A stretch of DNA of 64,000 bases from the NCBI RefSeq assembly GCF_001653135.1, contig NZ_BDDS01000017.1, forward strand, positions 1 to 64,000. Reading direction: 5' to 3'. Shown one piece after another: positions 25,303 through 34,570 of this stretch (its first letter is position 1; each line of letters begins with the position of its first letter). The notes below the pieces were generated by a model. The model ran no database searches. It was not told the DNA's origin and saw only the letters and a program-made list of their open reading frames with translations. Source of the stretch: Pseudoalteromonas neustonica. Lineage in GTDB: Bacteria; Pseudomonadota; Gammaproteobacteria; Enterobacterales; Alteromonadaceae. The translations under genes and the position numbers were made by a program.

Positions 25303-25515
25303 ATGGCAAAATTACCAATTACTAATACGATTAGGGCGTTACGTTTTGAACACGGAGAAATGACCCAGCAACAGTTAGCCGAGATTGTGGGGGTAACGCG
25401 ACAAACAATAGCAGCGATTGAAGCCGCAAGGTATTCACCTTCTTTAGAGGTCGCTTTTAAAATAGCCATTGTATTCGGTCAACCGCTAGAAAAAATATTC
25501 CAATATAATCGGTGA
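25303..25515 (+). CDS. XRE-family HTH regulator
   Basis: The 70-residue protein is a single Cro/CI-type helix-turn-helix: IRALRFEHGEMTQQQLAEIV then GVTRQTIAAIEAARYSPSLE and a C-terminal FGQPLEKIF. This YozG-like type usually has no extra domain. The ATG at 25303 is used; a longer frame from 25270 overlaps the preceding gene and has no support. It likely binds the two TTTAACAT-type palindromes upstream of the operon. Confidence 0.88.
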   Translation: MAKLPITNTIRALRFEHGEMTQQQLAEIVGVTRQTIAAIEAARYSPSLEVAFKIAIVFGQPLEKIFQYNR

Positions 25516-25879
25516 TACTTTACTAAATTATTATTTTAGGTAAGCTGATACATTACTGTATTGTTTTTATGCTGATTTGGTACTAAAAGTAATACAGTTA
25601 GCTCTTTTATTGTTCAAAAATGACGTAGTAAAACTAAATAATTAGCTAATATGTTATCAACACAAACAAGTTTTTATTTTATTTTCGTTAATTATTCATT
25701 CTAATTCAGTGTTTTAGCAATAAATATAAAAGATATATGAATTTTTATAAAAAATATAATGACAACGCTGTCATTTGTTGTGTAACATTAATTCAACATG
25801 GGTTGAGGGTGAATCGCATTAAGACAATAAAAAAAGTGCGGTTATTACAAATATAAAAACGAAGGTTAGAGGTCGTTAA
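25516..25879. other. AT-rich intergenic region upstream of the nag genes
   Basis: No coding sequence is seen. The only recognised signal is the NagR-type palindrome at 25758-25775, about 105 bp before the kinase start; the region presumably holds the nag promoter. Confidence 0.6.
25758..25775. promoter_or_regulatory. NagR-type operator upstream of GlcNAc kinase
   Basis: AATGACAACGCTGTCATT is an 18-bp near-palindrome with a central CG, as for LacI-family repressors. NagR operators of this form control N-acetylglucosamine genes in Alteromonadales. The nagR gene itself is not in the window. Confidence 0.85.
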
Positions 25880-26794
25880 ATGATGGCTAAGAGTGCGAAT
25901 AAGGACCAATTGTTTATTGGTATCGATGGTGGCGGAACAAAGTGCCGTGCAACTATATACTCTGCACAACATGGAGTATTGGGCACCGGCCTAGGTGGCC
26001 CCGCGAATCCATTACATGGGTTAGAGCGCACATTAGAGTCAATAATGGTGTCTACACAATTAGCAATGCGTGATGCGGGTTTGCAGTTAGAAACTGTGCA
26101 TCAAGTGTATGCCGGCTTGGGCCTTGCGGGTGTTAATTTACCTAGCTTGTATGAAAAAATTAGTGAATGGGAACATCCATTCAAACAAATGTTTTTGACC
26201 ACAGATTTACACACAGCATGCATAGGTGCCCATGAAGGTGGTGATGGCGCGGTGATTATTACTGGAACAGGCTCATGTGGTTTTTCACATGTTAAAGGCC
26301 AATCTGTTAATTATGGCGGTCATGGTTTTGCTTTAGGAGATAAAGGCAGTGGCGCATGGATGGGGCTTGAAGCAATTAAAGCCGCACTCGTAGATATCGA
26401 CGGGCTAGGTCCTCACACTGCAATTAGTAACGTTATAAAAAACCACTTTAATACAGACACTGCAATGGGGATCGCTGAGCAAATGGCAGGGCAGCCTTCA
26501 AGTAGTTATGCAAAGCTGGCGCGTTATGTATTTGATGCAGCTCACGAGGGCGATGTAATTGCGTTAGCAATTGTAAAAGAGGGTGCCGATTACGTAAGTA
26601 AATTAGCCCACCGGCTACTTGAAAATAACCCCCCGCGTTTATCTATGATCGGCGGCCTTGCAGAACCATTAAATAAATGGCTTGATCCTGCAATCGCTAA
26701 GCTAGTTGAAGTACCAAAGCAACCACCAGAAATGGGGGCAATCTATTTTGCACAGCAATCTGTACTTGAACAAAATCAAAAGGTAGCGCTGTAA
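25880..26794 (+). CDS. nagK: N-acetylglucosamine kinase, BadF/BcrA ATPase type
   Basis: The ASKHA fold is shown by FIGIDGGGTKCRATIYS (phosphate 1), GAVIITGTGSCGF (phosphate 2) and GGLAEPL (adenosine). It belongs to the BadF/BadG/BcrA/BcrD ATPase family that supplies GlcNAc kinase in chitin-degrading marine bacteria. The product, GlcNAc-6-P, is the substrate of the next gene, nagA, whose ATG overlaps the stop by one base. The first gene after the NagR-type operator; 304 residues is typical. Confidence 0.88.
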   Translation: MMAKSANKDQLFIGIDGGGTKCRATIYSAQHGVLGTGLGGPANPLHGLERTLESIMVSTQLAMRDAGLQLETVHQVYAGLGLAGVNLPSLYEKISEWEHPFKQMFLTTDLHTACIGAHEGGDGAVIITGTGSCGFSHVKGQSVNYGGHGFALGDKGSGAWMGLEAIKAALVDIDGLGPHTAISNVIKNHFNTDTAMGIAEQMAGQPSSSYAKLARYVFDAAHEGDVIALAIVKEGADYVSKLAHRLLENNPPRLSMIGGLAEPLNKWLDPAIAKLVEVPKQPPEMGAIYFAQQSVLEQNQKVAL

Positions 26795-27912
26795 TGAAAA
26801 CTTTCTATCGTGCGGCTCGCTTATTTACCGCTGAAAATTTTATCGATAATGCATTATTTAGTGTTGAAAAAGGCGTATTTAATTTAGAAACTGAGACGAC
26901 AGATCCCGTTATAGAGCTTGATGGCTTAGTTGCTCCAGGATTTATTGATGTGCAAGTTAACGGTGGTGGCGGTGCATTTTTTAATGCTGATCAAAGTACT
27001 GAATGTTTAGATCGCATTGCTAAAGCACACGGTCAATTTGGTAGTACCGCATTAATGCCAACCTTGATCACTGATAAAGTTGAGGTAATGCAAGCGGCAG
27101 CCGATGCAACTGCAAAAGCGATACGTGAAGGCGTACCTAGTGTATTAGGTATTCACTTTGAAGGCCCGCATTTGTCTTTTCCAAAAAAAGGCACGCACAG
27201 TGAACAATTTATTCGCCCAATCAGCGAACAAGAATTTGCCATTTATGCTCGCCAAGATTTAGGCATAAAAATGGTCACGTTAGCACCTGAAAATGTCAGC
27301 ATTGCTGATGTTGAACGCTTAGTGGCGTGTGGCGTAAAAGTATCGATTGGTCATACAAATGCAGACTATGCAACCACAATTGCAGCACTGAATGCAGGCG
27401 CAGATGGGTTTACACATTTATATAATGCAATGTCACCGTTTACCTCGCGTGAACCGGGTGTCGTTGGTGCTGCGCTGTGGCATGATAATAGCTGGTGTGG
27501 GCTTATTGTTGATGGGCATCATGTTCATCCACTGTCGGCGCAATTAGCGATTCGCACAAAGCAACGTGGCAAAATCATGCTGGTAACAGATGCTATGCCG
27601 CCAGTAGGCACTGATGACATGGAATTTGATTTTTTCGACGGACGAAAGGTAATTCGTACCGGCGATAGACTCAATTCAAGTACTGGTGAATTAGCGGGCA
27701 GTGTATTAGATATGGCAAGTGCTGTGCGCAACACGGTAAATACATTAGATGTTAGTTTAAGCGAAAGCTTACGCATGGCAGCATTGTATCCAGCACAATA
27801 TTTAGACCTCAAGAAAAAGGGACGTTTACTTGATGGCTTTGACGCAGACTTTGTGGTGCTTGATGAGCATCAATATGTCAAAGGCACTTATATTGCAGGC
27901 ATTGCAATTTAA
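26794..27912 (+). CDS. nagA: N-acetylglucosamine-6-phosphate deacetylase
   Basis: NagA removes acetate from GlcNAc-6-P. It is an amidohydrolase TIM barrel: GFIDVQVNGGGGAFF, HFEGPHLSFPKKGTHSEQF with the metal-binding Glu, SIGHTNADY and FTHLYNAMSPFTSREPG with His ligands, and LVTDAMPPVG with the catalytic Asp. The 372 residues are standard. It is translationally coupled to the kinase and followed by a strong terminator. Confidence 0.96.
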   Translation: MKTFYRAARLFTAENFIDNALFSVEKGVFNLETETTDPVIELDGLVAPGFIDVQVNGGGGAFFNADQSTECLDRIAKAHGQFGSTALMPTLITDKVEVMQAAADATAKAIREGVPSVLGIHFEGPHLSFPKKGTHSEQFIRPISEQEFAIYARQDLGIKMVTLAPENVSIADVERLVACGVKVSIGHTNADYATTIAALNAGADGFTHLYNAMSPFTSREPGVVGAALWHDNSWCGLIVDGHHVHPLSAQLAIRTKQRGKIMLVTDAMPPVGTDDMEFDFFDGRKVIRTGDRLNSSTGELAGSVLDMASAVRNTVNTLDVSLSESLRMAALYPAQYLDLKKKGRLLDGFDADFVVLDEHQYVKGTYIAGIAI

Positions 27913-27923
27913 CGTTTCCCTGG

Positions 27924-27958
27924 AAAAAACCCCGCAGCTTCATCGCGGGGCTTTTTTG
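27924..27958 (+). terminator. Intrinsic terminator after nagA
   Basis: A-tract, CCCCGC stem, GCGGGG, then six T. It lies between nagA and nagX, so nagX and nagB need readthrough or their own promoters. Confidence 0.88.
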
Positions 27959-27976
27959 TTTCTATGAGTAAAAAAT

Positions 27977-29122
27977 ATGACAACAACACAACACAATACC
28001 GATAAACCAGTTAGAAAGCGCCTTGCATCACTTGATGCTTTACGTGGCATGGATATGTTCTGGATTTTAGGCGGGCAGTCTATTTTTGCCGCCTTATTTA
28101 TTTTAACTGGCTGGACCGGTTGGAAAGTATTTGAAGCGCACACATTACACAGCGCATGGCACGGTTTTACATTTTATGATTTAATTTTTCCGCTGTTCAT
28201 CTTTTTATCCGGTGTGGCGATGGGCTTAGCGCCAAAACGAATTGATCACTTTCCTTGGCTTGAACGCAAAGTCTACTACCGTAAAGCGATAAAACGCTTG
28301 TTTTTGCTGTGCGTATTGGGAGTAATGTATAACCACGGGTGGGGGACAGGCATACCCTTGGCGTTTGATGAAATACGTTATAGCAGTGTGCTTGGACGAA
28401 TTGCAATCGCGTGGTTTTTTTGCGCCATGTTAGTGTGGCATACCAGTCTTCGTACTCAAATTATCACCGCGATAAGCCTGCTGATTGGTTATTGGATTCT
28501 AATGTGCTTTATTCCTGTACCAGGAGGTACTGCGGGTGATTTAAGTGCTGCTGGAAGTTGGAACGCATGGTTTGATACGCATTTTCTTCCAGGGATCAGT
28601 TATCAAAATCGCCCCGTAGATCCGGAAGGTGTACTATCAAGTTTACCTGCGATTGTTAATGCTTTGATAGGCGTATTTGCGGGTCAACTCATTGCTAGAG
28701 CAAACCAGATAGGCGAGTGGAAAACCGCAGGTGTTTTGTTTGCCGCAGGTGTAGTCAGCGTGTGCTTAGGGTGGTTGTGGGATTTACATTTTCCTGTAAA
28801 TAAAGAGCTATGGACTAGTTCGTTCGTACTTGTAACGGTTGGCTGGAGCGCAATACTATTAGCGATTTTTTATGCATTGGTGGATCTTTTGAATGGCCAA
28901 AAGCTGGCATATCCATTTGTTATTATCGGCGCGAACTCAATTATTATTTATTTAGCATCTAGTTTAGTTAATTGGACCTTTATTAGTAAGAGCGTATTTG
29001 GTGGGTTTATTAATGCAGTACCGCCTTCGTGGCAACCAGTTATGGCTGTAATAGCATTGTTATTAGTACAAATATTACTTTTACATTGGATGTATAAGCG
29101 CAAGATTTTTGTCAGCGTTTAG
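27977..29122 (+). CDS. nagX: NagX-like membrane acyltransferase-type protein
   Basis: The 381-residue protein starts RLASLDALRGMDMFWILGG, the signature of the heparan-alpha-glucosaminide N-acetyltransferase-like (COG4299/DUF5009) family, and has about ten membrane helices. In marine GlcNAc regulons it is called NagX and is thought to take part in GlcNAc or chitooligosaccharide uptake or modification at the inner membrane; the activity is unproven. It lies between nagA and nagB, 20 bp after the terminator. Confidence 0.85.
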   Translation: MTTTQHNTDKPVRKRLASLDALRGMDMFWILGGQSIFAALFILTGWTGWKVFEAHTLHSAWHGFTFYDLIFPLFIFLSGVAMGLAPKRIDHFPWLERKVYYRKAIKRLFLLCVLGVMYNHGWGTGIPLAFDEIRYSSVLGRIAIAWFFCAMLVWHTSLRTQIITAISLLIGYWILMCFIPVPGGTAGDLSAAGSWNAWFDTHFLPGISYQNRPVDPEGVLSSLPAIVNALIGVFAGQLIARANQIGEWKTAGVLFAAGVVSVCLGWLWDLHFPVNKELWTSSFVLVTVGWSAILLAIFYALVDLLNGQKLAYPFVIIGANSIIIYLASSLVNWTFISKSVFGGFINAVPPSWQPVMAVIALLLVQILLLHWMYKRKIFVSV

Positions 29123-29198
29123 CCGCGAATTGTATTCAAACGGTAAAATGTAATTTTTTTATTCACTTTTACTTTACAAACTAAATCGAAGTGGTAAT

Positions 29199-29216
29199 AA
29201 TGACAGCGTTGTCATA
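29199..29216. promoter_or_regulatory. NagR-type operator upstream of nagB
   Basis: AATGACAGCGTTGTCATA matches the reverse complement of the operator at 25758-25775 except for the last base. It precedes nagB by about 120 bp, indicating a separate NagR-controlled promoter. Confidence 0.85.
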
Positions 29217-29338
29217 ATGGTATTAACCAAACAGTGTATCCCTGTTTGGTTTGATCTAAGGCCCAATTCGATTGCACGTGGGGTTGGGACTTAGATCCCA
29301 TTTTTTCATCAACTAATTTAATAACTGAGCAAACTAAT

Positions 29339-30133
29339 ATGCAAATAGTAATTTTAAATGATGCAGCTGCTGTAGCGGCATATGGCGCAAATATCTTCGC
29401 AGCACAATTACAAAAAAAACCAACATCAGTGCTCGGTTTAGCAACAGGCTCTACGCCGGTTGCTTTATATCAAGAATTAATTGCTAAAAATAAAGCAGGT
29501 GAGATTTCATTTTCACATGCAACCTCATTCAATTTAGATGAATACCTTGGTTTGACCGGTGAACACCCGCAAAGCTATCGTTACTTTATGAATGAGCAAC
29601 TATTTAGTCATGTTGACATAAATAAAGAAAATACCTTTGTTCCAGCGGGTGATGCAGAAAACCCAATCACGGCTTGCAAAGAATACGAAGCGAAAATTGT
29701 TGCCGCCGGTGGTGTAGACGTACAATTGCTAGGTATTGGGCGTAATGGCCATATTGGATTTAACGAACCCTCTTCAGGTCTTCGTTCACGCACACGTGTT
29801 AAAACACTGACCAAAGCAACAATTGATGATAATGCCCGCTTTTTTGGTGCAGATGAATATCAGCCTCATCTATCAATCACCATGGGTATTGGCACTATTT
29901 TAGAAGCCAAAAAAGTTGTGTTACTTGCAACCGGTGAAAATAAAGCGGATGCAGTACATGCCATGATTGAAGGCCCATTGATGGCTGCATGCCCAGCATC
30001 TGCCCTACAACTTCATCAAGATGCTGTCATTGTGATTGATAAAGCTGCGGCAAGTAAATTAGCTGATTTAGAGTTTTATCAGCATATTGAAGCCGAAAAT
30101 CAAAAGTTACAGGCGCATTTAGCAACCTTGTAA
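29339..30133 (+). CDS. nagB: Glucosamine-6-phosphate deaminase
   Basis: NagB converts GlcN-6-P to fructose-6-P and ammonia, the last step of GlcNAc catabolism. The phosphate loop GLATGSTPVALYQELI, the catalytic SFNLDEYLGL region with Asp, and LLGIGRNGHIGFNEP with the catalytic His are present. The 264 residues match the NagB family. It has its own NagR-type operator and a terminator just downstream. Confidence 0.95.
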   Translation: MQIVILNDAAAVAAYGANIFAAQLQKKPTSVLGLATGSTPVALYQELIAKNKAGEISFSHATSFNLDEYLGLTGEHPQSYRYFMNEQLFSHVDINKENTFVPAGDAENPITACKEYEAKIVAAGGVDVQLLGIGRNGHIGFNEPSSGLRSRTRVKTLTKATIDDNARFFGADEYQPHLSITMGIGTILEAKKVVLLATGENKADAVHAMIEGPLMAACPASALQLHQDAVIVIDKAAASKLADLEFYQHIEAENQKLQAHLATL

Positions 30134-30159
30134 TGATGAAATAAATTTATTGTGTGTTC

Positions 30160-30183
30160 AAAAGCCCGAAAGGGCTTTTTTTT
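30160..30183 (+). terminator. nagB intrinsic terminator
   Basis: AAAAGCCC-GAA-AGGGCTTTTTTTT: a short GC stem with an extended T run. Confidence 0.9.
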
Positions 30184-30202
30184 CGTCTGTAATAAGATAA
30201 AT

Positions 30203-30480
30203 GTATACCCAAACCACCTCAAAATGCGAGCGTCGCTGGAATTAAAAGTGATTTAGGCAAGGCATTGATTGCAAGTAATAGTGGTTCTATTGTTAAAATC
30301 AATCCCTTATAAAAGTAACGCAGTATAAATCGCTTTTAAACCAACCCGTTGGGCGTTTCACAGGCACTTACAATCAGCGTTGTTACTTCTTAAAAGTGAT
30401 GGTTCTTGCAAAGTAACGCCTTGATATTAAGCCCCTGTGAAACGCTGAATTCTGCATCTTGAGGTGGCTTGGGTATATAC
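30203..30480. repeat. 278-bp non-coding element with inverted termini
   Basis: Imperfect terminal inverted repeats (GTATACCCAA-CCACCTCAA at the left; TTGAGGTGG-TTGGGTATATAC at the right) enclose an internal inverted pair (GCGTTTCACAGGC and GCCCCTGTGAAACGC). It has no reading frame. It looks like a MITE- or BIME-like element. A half copy is in the aspS leader. Confidence 0.8.
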
Positions 30481-30571
30481 CTTTGTTCGCTATGGCGATT
30501 AGCGACTTGTTTAATGCAATTAATATATGCTTATGGTAGTTTTAGCCATCTAAAAAATAAAAAGGATGAGC

Positions 30572-31495
30572 ATGCTTAATTATAGTCAAATGCCATTAGA
30601 TCGCGCGTCTAATTTTCGAAAAGACTCACAATGGTTAGCAACTCAACTCAACTTTCAAAGCCGTTGGATCCTAGTTCATAATAACCAGACTTTATTTGAT
30701 GCTCAGAGCTTTACTGTCACATTTTTAAGTTTTAGTGATATTAACCACTTAGATTTAAGCGAAGCGATATTTTTAGGCTTGGACGAACAGCAAACCAGTT
30801 TCTTTGCACTCGATGTAAGTACAGTCGATGTGACGACTTTAGCGCCATTAACCGCTAATGCAGAATTTATTGATATTCGCCGTTATGGTGTGAACGTTGA
30901 GATTAAGCAAGGCTCCATTGCTGCTTTGGCGCGTGGACTTTGTTATTGGCATGCAACGCACCGCTTTTGTGGGCGCTGTGGTAGTAATAATATACTAGTT
31001 GAAGCAGGGCACTCTCGTTTATGCACGAATGAAGAGTGCAAACATCCAACCTTTCCACGTACCGATCCTGCCGTAATTATGGTCGTCACGCGCACATTTG
31101 CTGATGGTATAGAACGCTGTTTACTTGGTAGGCAAGCAGCATGGGCGCCAGGTATGTATTCGTCTTTGGCTGGATTTGTAGACCCCGGAGAAACACTTGA
31201 ACAAGCTGTTGCGCGTGAAGTGATGGAGGAGGCGGGAATTGTAGTAGATAATGTACGTTATATCGCATCACAGCCTTGGCCGTTTCCATCTTCAATTATG
31301 TTAGGGTTTATTGCCGAAGCCGTTACTGAACAAATACAAGTAGATAAAGACGAGCTTGATGATGCGCTGTGGTTTAGTCGTGACGAACTTAATAACTTTG
31401 GTAGTTGGGATATCGAAGGCGAACACTTAAAGTTGCCCAGAGCTGATTCTATCTCTCGCTATATAATTGACTATTGGCGTAATTTAAAAATTTAA
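30572..31495 (+). CDS. nudC: NADH pyrophosphatase (NudC-type Nudix)
   Basis: NudC hydrolyses NADH and can decap NAD-RNA. The zinc ribbon has FCGRCGSNN and LCTNEECKHPTFPRTDP, followed by the Nudix box GFVDPGETLEQAVAREVMEE. The family-specific SQPWPFPSSIMLGF motif follows. A first ATG at 30566 overlaps the AAGGA ribosome site; the ATG at 30572, five bases after it, is the better start, giving 308 residues. Confidence 0.94.
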   Translation: MLNYSQMPLDRASNFRKDSQWLATQLNFQSRWILVHNNQTLFDAQSFTVTFLSFSDINHLDLSEAIFLGLDEQQTSFFALDVSTVDVTTLAPLTANAEFIDIRRYGVNVEIKQGSIAALARGLCYWHATHRFCGRCGSNNILVEAGHSRLCTNEECKHPTFPRTDPAVIMVVTRTFADGIERCLLGRQAAWAPGMYSSLAGFVDPGETLEQAVAREVMEEAGIVVDNVRYIASQPWPFPSSIMLGFIAEAVTEQIQVDKDELDDALWFSRDELNNFGSWDIEGEHLKLPRADSISRYIIDYWRNLKI

Positions 31496-31535
31496 GCAAT
31501 GTGTAGTGTGTTCTAACGAAATATTTTAAGGATTA

Positions 31536-32723
31536 ATGATGACGAGTAAAAGTAATAAAAACACTCTATTAGTAAGTACCGGGCGAAAAAAAGCGTACAC
31601 GCACGGCGTAGTTAATCCCGTAGTACAACGGGCATCAACGATTGTATTTGATTCTGTTGCTGAACTAAAACAAGCCGCAAAAACCCGAGGTGATAAAACG
31701 CTATTTTATGGTCGCCGTGGTACGACGACACATTTTGCGTTACAAGAAGCAATCACAGAGCTTGAAGGGGGCGAAGGCTGTGCGCTCTATCCATGTGGTG
31801 CAGCAGCGATAAGCAGTGCACTCTTGGCGTTTGTAAAAGCAGGCGATCACATTTTAATGGTTGATAATGCGTATGAACCAACGCGCGATTTTTGCGATAA
31901 AATTTTAGCCGGATTCGGCGTTGAAACCACGTATTATCCGCCTACAATTGGTGCGGGTATAAAAACATTCATCAAAGAAAATACCAAAGTCTTGTTTTTA
32001 GAATCTCCAGGTTCTATTACGATGGAAGTTCAAGATGTACCAGCGATGGTTGCTGTGGCTAATGAACAAGGCGTGATGACAATGCTCGACAATACTTACG
32101 GCAACGGTTTGCATTATCGACCACTTGAGCATGGTGTCGATATCAGCATTCAAGCGGCAACAAAATATATAGTTGGTCACTCAGATGTGATGATGGGCGT
32201 AGCCGTTGCGAATAAAAAATACTGGCCTACATTACGTGAACAGTCTTACTTACTTGGTCAGTGCACATCAGCTGATGATGCATACTTAGCACTACGTGGC
32301 TTACGTACTATGGCTGTGAGACTCAATCAGCATGAAAAAGCAGCAATCGAAGTTGCTAAGTGGTTAGAGAGTCATCCATTAGTTGATCATATCCGCCATC
32401 CTGCATTTGACAGCTGCCCAGGGCATGAGTTTTTTAAGCGTGACTTTGATGGCAGTAATGGCTTGTTTTCCTTTGTAATGAAAGAAGGTAACCAGCAGGC
32501 GATAGATGCATTTTTGGATGGCTTAGATCATTTTAAAATGGGCTTTTCGTGGGGCGGCTTTGAAAGTTTAGTAACAGCTAACTTAACAATGAAAGGATTA
32601 CGTTCACAAACAGGGTGGGAGTTAGGTCCTGTGATCCGGCTGCATATCGGCCTTGAGGATGTTGATGATTTAATCACTGATCTTAATCAAGCACTTGAGC
32701 TGTATAAGCAACATTTAAATTAA
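31536..32723 (+). CDS. metC: Cystathionine beta-lyase
   Basis: MetC splits cystathionine to homocysteine, pyruvate and ammonia in methionine biosynthesis. It is a PLP enzyme of the Cys/Met metabolism family: TLFYGRRGTTTHFALQEAI at the N-terminal PLP-phosphate region, LYPCGAAAISSALLAF, MLDNTYGNGL with the PLP-binding Asp, and SIQAATKYIVGHSDVMMG with the Schiff-base Lys. The MetC-type GTTTH and FKMGFSWGGFESL segments favour MetC over MetB. A terminator follows. Confidence 0.93.
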   Translation: MMTSKSNKNTLLVSTGRKKAYTHGVVNPVVQRASTIVFDSVAELKQAAKTRGDKTLFYGRRGTTTHFALQEAITELEGGEGCALYPCGAAAISSALLAFVKAGDHILMVDNAYEPTRDFCDKILAGFGVETTYYPPTIGAGIKTFIKENTKVLFLESPGSITMEVQDVPAMVAVANEQGVMTMLDNTYGNGLHYRPLEHGVDISIQAATKYIVGHSDVMMGVAVANKKYWPTLREQSYLLGQCTSADDAYLALRGLRTMAVRLNQHEKAAIEVAKWLESHPLVDHIRHPAFDSCPGHEFFKRDFDGSNGLFSFVMKEGNQQAIDAFLDGLDHFKMGFSWGGFESLVTANLTMKGLRSQTGWELGPVIRLHIGLEDVDDLITDLNQALELYKQHLN

Positions 32724-32752
32724 GTAAAAACATAATTTACATTCTTTGTTAC

Positions 32753-32781
32753 AAAGCCAACGCCTACGTTGGCTTTTTTTT
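32753..32781 (+). terminator. metC intrinsic terminator
   Basis: AAAGCCAACG-CCTA-CGTTGGCTTT, 10-bp stem plus T run. Confidence 0.92.
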
Positions 32782-32843
32782 GCTAGTAATTCAATACGTT
32801 TGCACTTAATGTAAGGAAAACACTTTCACGATTAGGACTTTGT

Positions 32844-33662
32844 GTGACGCAATTAAACCCCAAGCGACTTTTAAATATTACTTTGTTTGAACTAACCCGA
32901 CTGTTTTTAACTAAACGTGGCTTACTTGCCGTTGCTGCATTTACTATTTGTTGGTTGCTTATTTTACGCTACCCAGTAGGACAAGCGGTAAGCACTATGA
33001 GTTCACCTGAGCTTGCTGCAGTTGCTCAACATATATTTGGCGTCATTGGTTTAAGTAAACTATTAATGTGGCCTGAAGCTGAGTTGGCGATGTATTGGCT
33101 AATTGCTTTGTATAGCTTTCCTATTTTTTGCTTATTTTTGTGTAGTGACCAAATTGTGGGTGATAGACAACGCGGTACACTACGCTTTTTGTCATTACGG
33201 GCAACGCGCACCGAAATATTATTTGGCCGGTTTTTAGGTCAGGTACTTATTTTAGCAATATTAATTACCATCACTTTAGTCGCAACAGTGGCAACACTTG
33301 CATTTAGAGAGTCATCGCTATTGTTAAGCGGGCTAAATCGCAGCCTAGTTTTGTTTTTCTATTTAGTGGTCACGGTACTACCATTTATTGCGTTAATGAC
33401 GTTTTTAAATACTATTGCTCGATCTTCACGATTAACGGTGATCATGGCCATATTATTTTTTGCAGTGGGTAATATTGTCGTTAGCCTTATGAGCTGGCAA
33501 CTACCTATATTTGCTATTCTTAATTATATATTTCCCGGCGTTCAGCTTGAGCAAGTTGCAGGGCAGAATGCAGATTTATTTAGCAGTATAGGTATTCCTT
33601 TATTACAAACAGTGGTGTTGTTAGTGGCAGCACAGCGTATCTTCTCAAGGAGTTCACTATGA
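32844..33662 (+). CDS. ABC-2 type transporter permease
   Basis: The 272-residue protein has six predicted membrane helices, with LCSDQIVGDRQRGTLRFLSLRATRTEILFGR-type sequence between helices two and three, typical of ABC-2 permeases. It starts with GTG (the frame begins right after a stop and no closer ATG fits). Its end overlaps the ATPase start by 4 bp (ATGA), so the pair forms one transporter; the substrate is unknown. Confidence 0.85.
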   Translation: MTQLNPKRLLNITLFELTRLFLTKRGLLAVAAFTICWLLILRYPVGQAVSTMSSPELAAVAQHIFGVIGLSKLLMWPEAELAMYWLIALYSFPIFCLFLCSDQIVGDRQRGTLRFLSLRATRTEILFGRFLGQVLILAILITITLVATVATLAFRESSLLLSGLNRSLVLFFYLVVTVLPFIALMTFLNTIARSSRLTVIMAILFFAVGNIVVSLMSWQLPIFAILNYIFPGVQLEQVAGQNADLFSSIGIPLLQTVVLLVAAQRIFSRSSL

Positions 33663-34570
33663 GTACATTAATACAGGCTAACGGACTCTCTAAACAGTAC
33701 GGGGCTAAATTAGCGTTAGATCAAGTGAGCTTTGAAGTTAAAAAAGGTGCACCCGTAGCATTAGTTGGCCCAAATGGGGCCGGTAAAACAACCTTATTTA
33801 GTTTGTTATGCGGTTATATCATGCCTACATCGGGCAGTTTATCCATAGTGGGGCACCGCCCTGGCGCAAGTGCATTGTTTGGAAAGCTATCAGCGTTGCC
33901 ACAAGATGCCCAGTTAGATCCTCGTTTTAGTATTGCGCATCAGTTAACATTTTATGGGCAACTGCAAGGGCTAACGACTAAGCAAAGTCAATCAGAAGCT
34001 CTCAGAGTACTTGAATTAGTTGGTTTAGCTGAGGTTGCAAAACAACGCAGTGATGATTTATCGCACGGCATGCGTAAGCGCGTAACAATAGGGCAGGCTT
34101 TAATAGGCAAACCCGAAATTGTAATGCTTGATGAAGCTACAGCTGGGCTCGATCCTATTCACGCACGTGAAGTGAGAGAGCTTGTTTCAAACTTAAGTGA
34201 GGAAGCGACGTTTATTTTAAGTTCACATGACCTCACAGAATTAGAGCGATTATGTGGGCAAGTGTTACACCTTGATAAAGGTAAAATCACTGAACACCAA
34301 GCAAACAGCAATATAGAACAAACACAGCATCACATGACAATACTGTTTGCTGAAAACTATCCTAATATTGAGCAAAGCATTCAAAGCTTAGCAGCAGTTA
34401 ATAGAGTTTATATGAGTCAAGCAAAGGAATATGTTGTTGAATATCAAAAAACAGCGTCTTTGTTTGATATTGAATTACTGAAATATTGCCATCAACAAGG
34501 CTGGCGCTATCGACAGTTAGTGAATGGTCATACATTAGAAAACCAAATATTTACACAGGAGAAAATATAA
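33659..34570 (+). CDS. ABC transporter ATP-binding protein
   Basis: Walker A is GPNGAGKTTLF at about residue 38, the Q loop lies in LPQDAQLDPRFSIAHQL, the signature is LSHGMRKR (a variant of LSGGQ), Walker B is IVMLDEATAGLDP and the H loop is ILSSHDLTEL. About 85 residues follow the nucleotide-binding domain. Domain order matches exporters of the ABC-2 class. It is coupled at both ends: 4-bp overlap with the permease and a TAATG junction with the PH-domain gene. Confidence 0.92.
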   Translation: MSTLIQANGLSKQYGAKLALDQVSFEVKKGAPVALVGPNGAGKTTLFSLLCGYIMPTSGSLSIVGHRPGASALFGKLSALPQDAQLDPRFSIAHQLTFYGQLQGLTTKQSQSEALRVLELVGLAEVAKQRSDDLSHGMRKRVTIGQALIGKPEIVMLDEATAGLDPIHAREVRELVSNLSEEATFILSSHDLTELERLCGQVLHLDKGKITEHQANSNIEQTQHHMTILFAENYPNIEQSIQSLAAVNRVYMSQAKEYVVEYQKTASLFDIELLKYCHQQGWRYRQLVNGHTLENQIFTQEKI

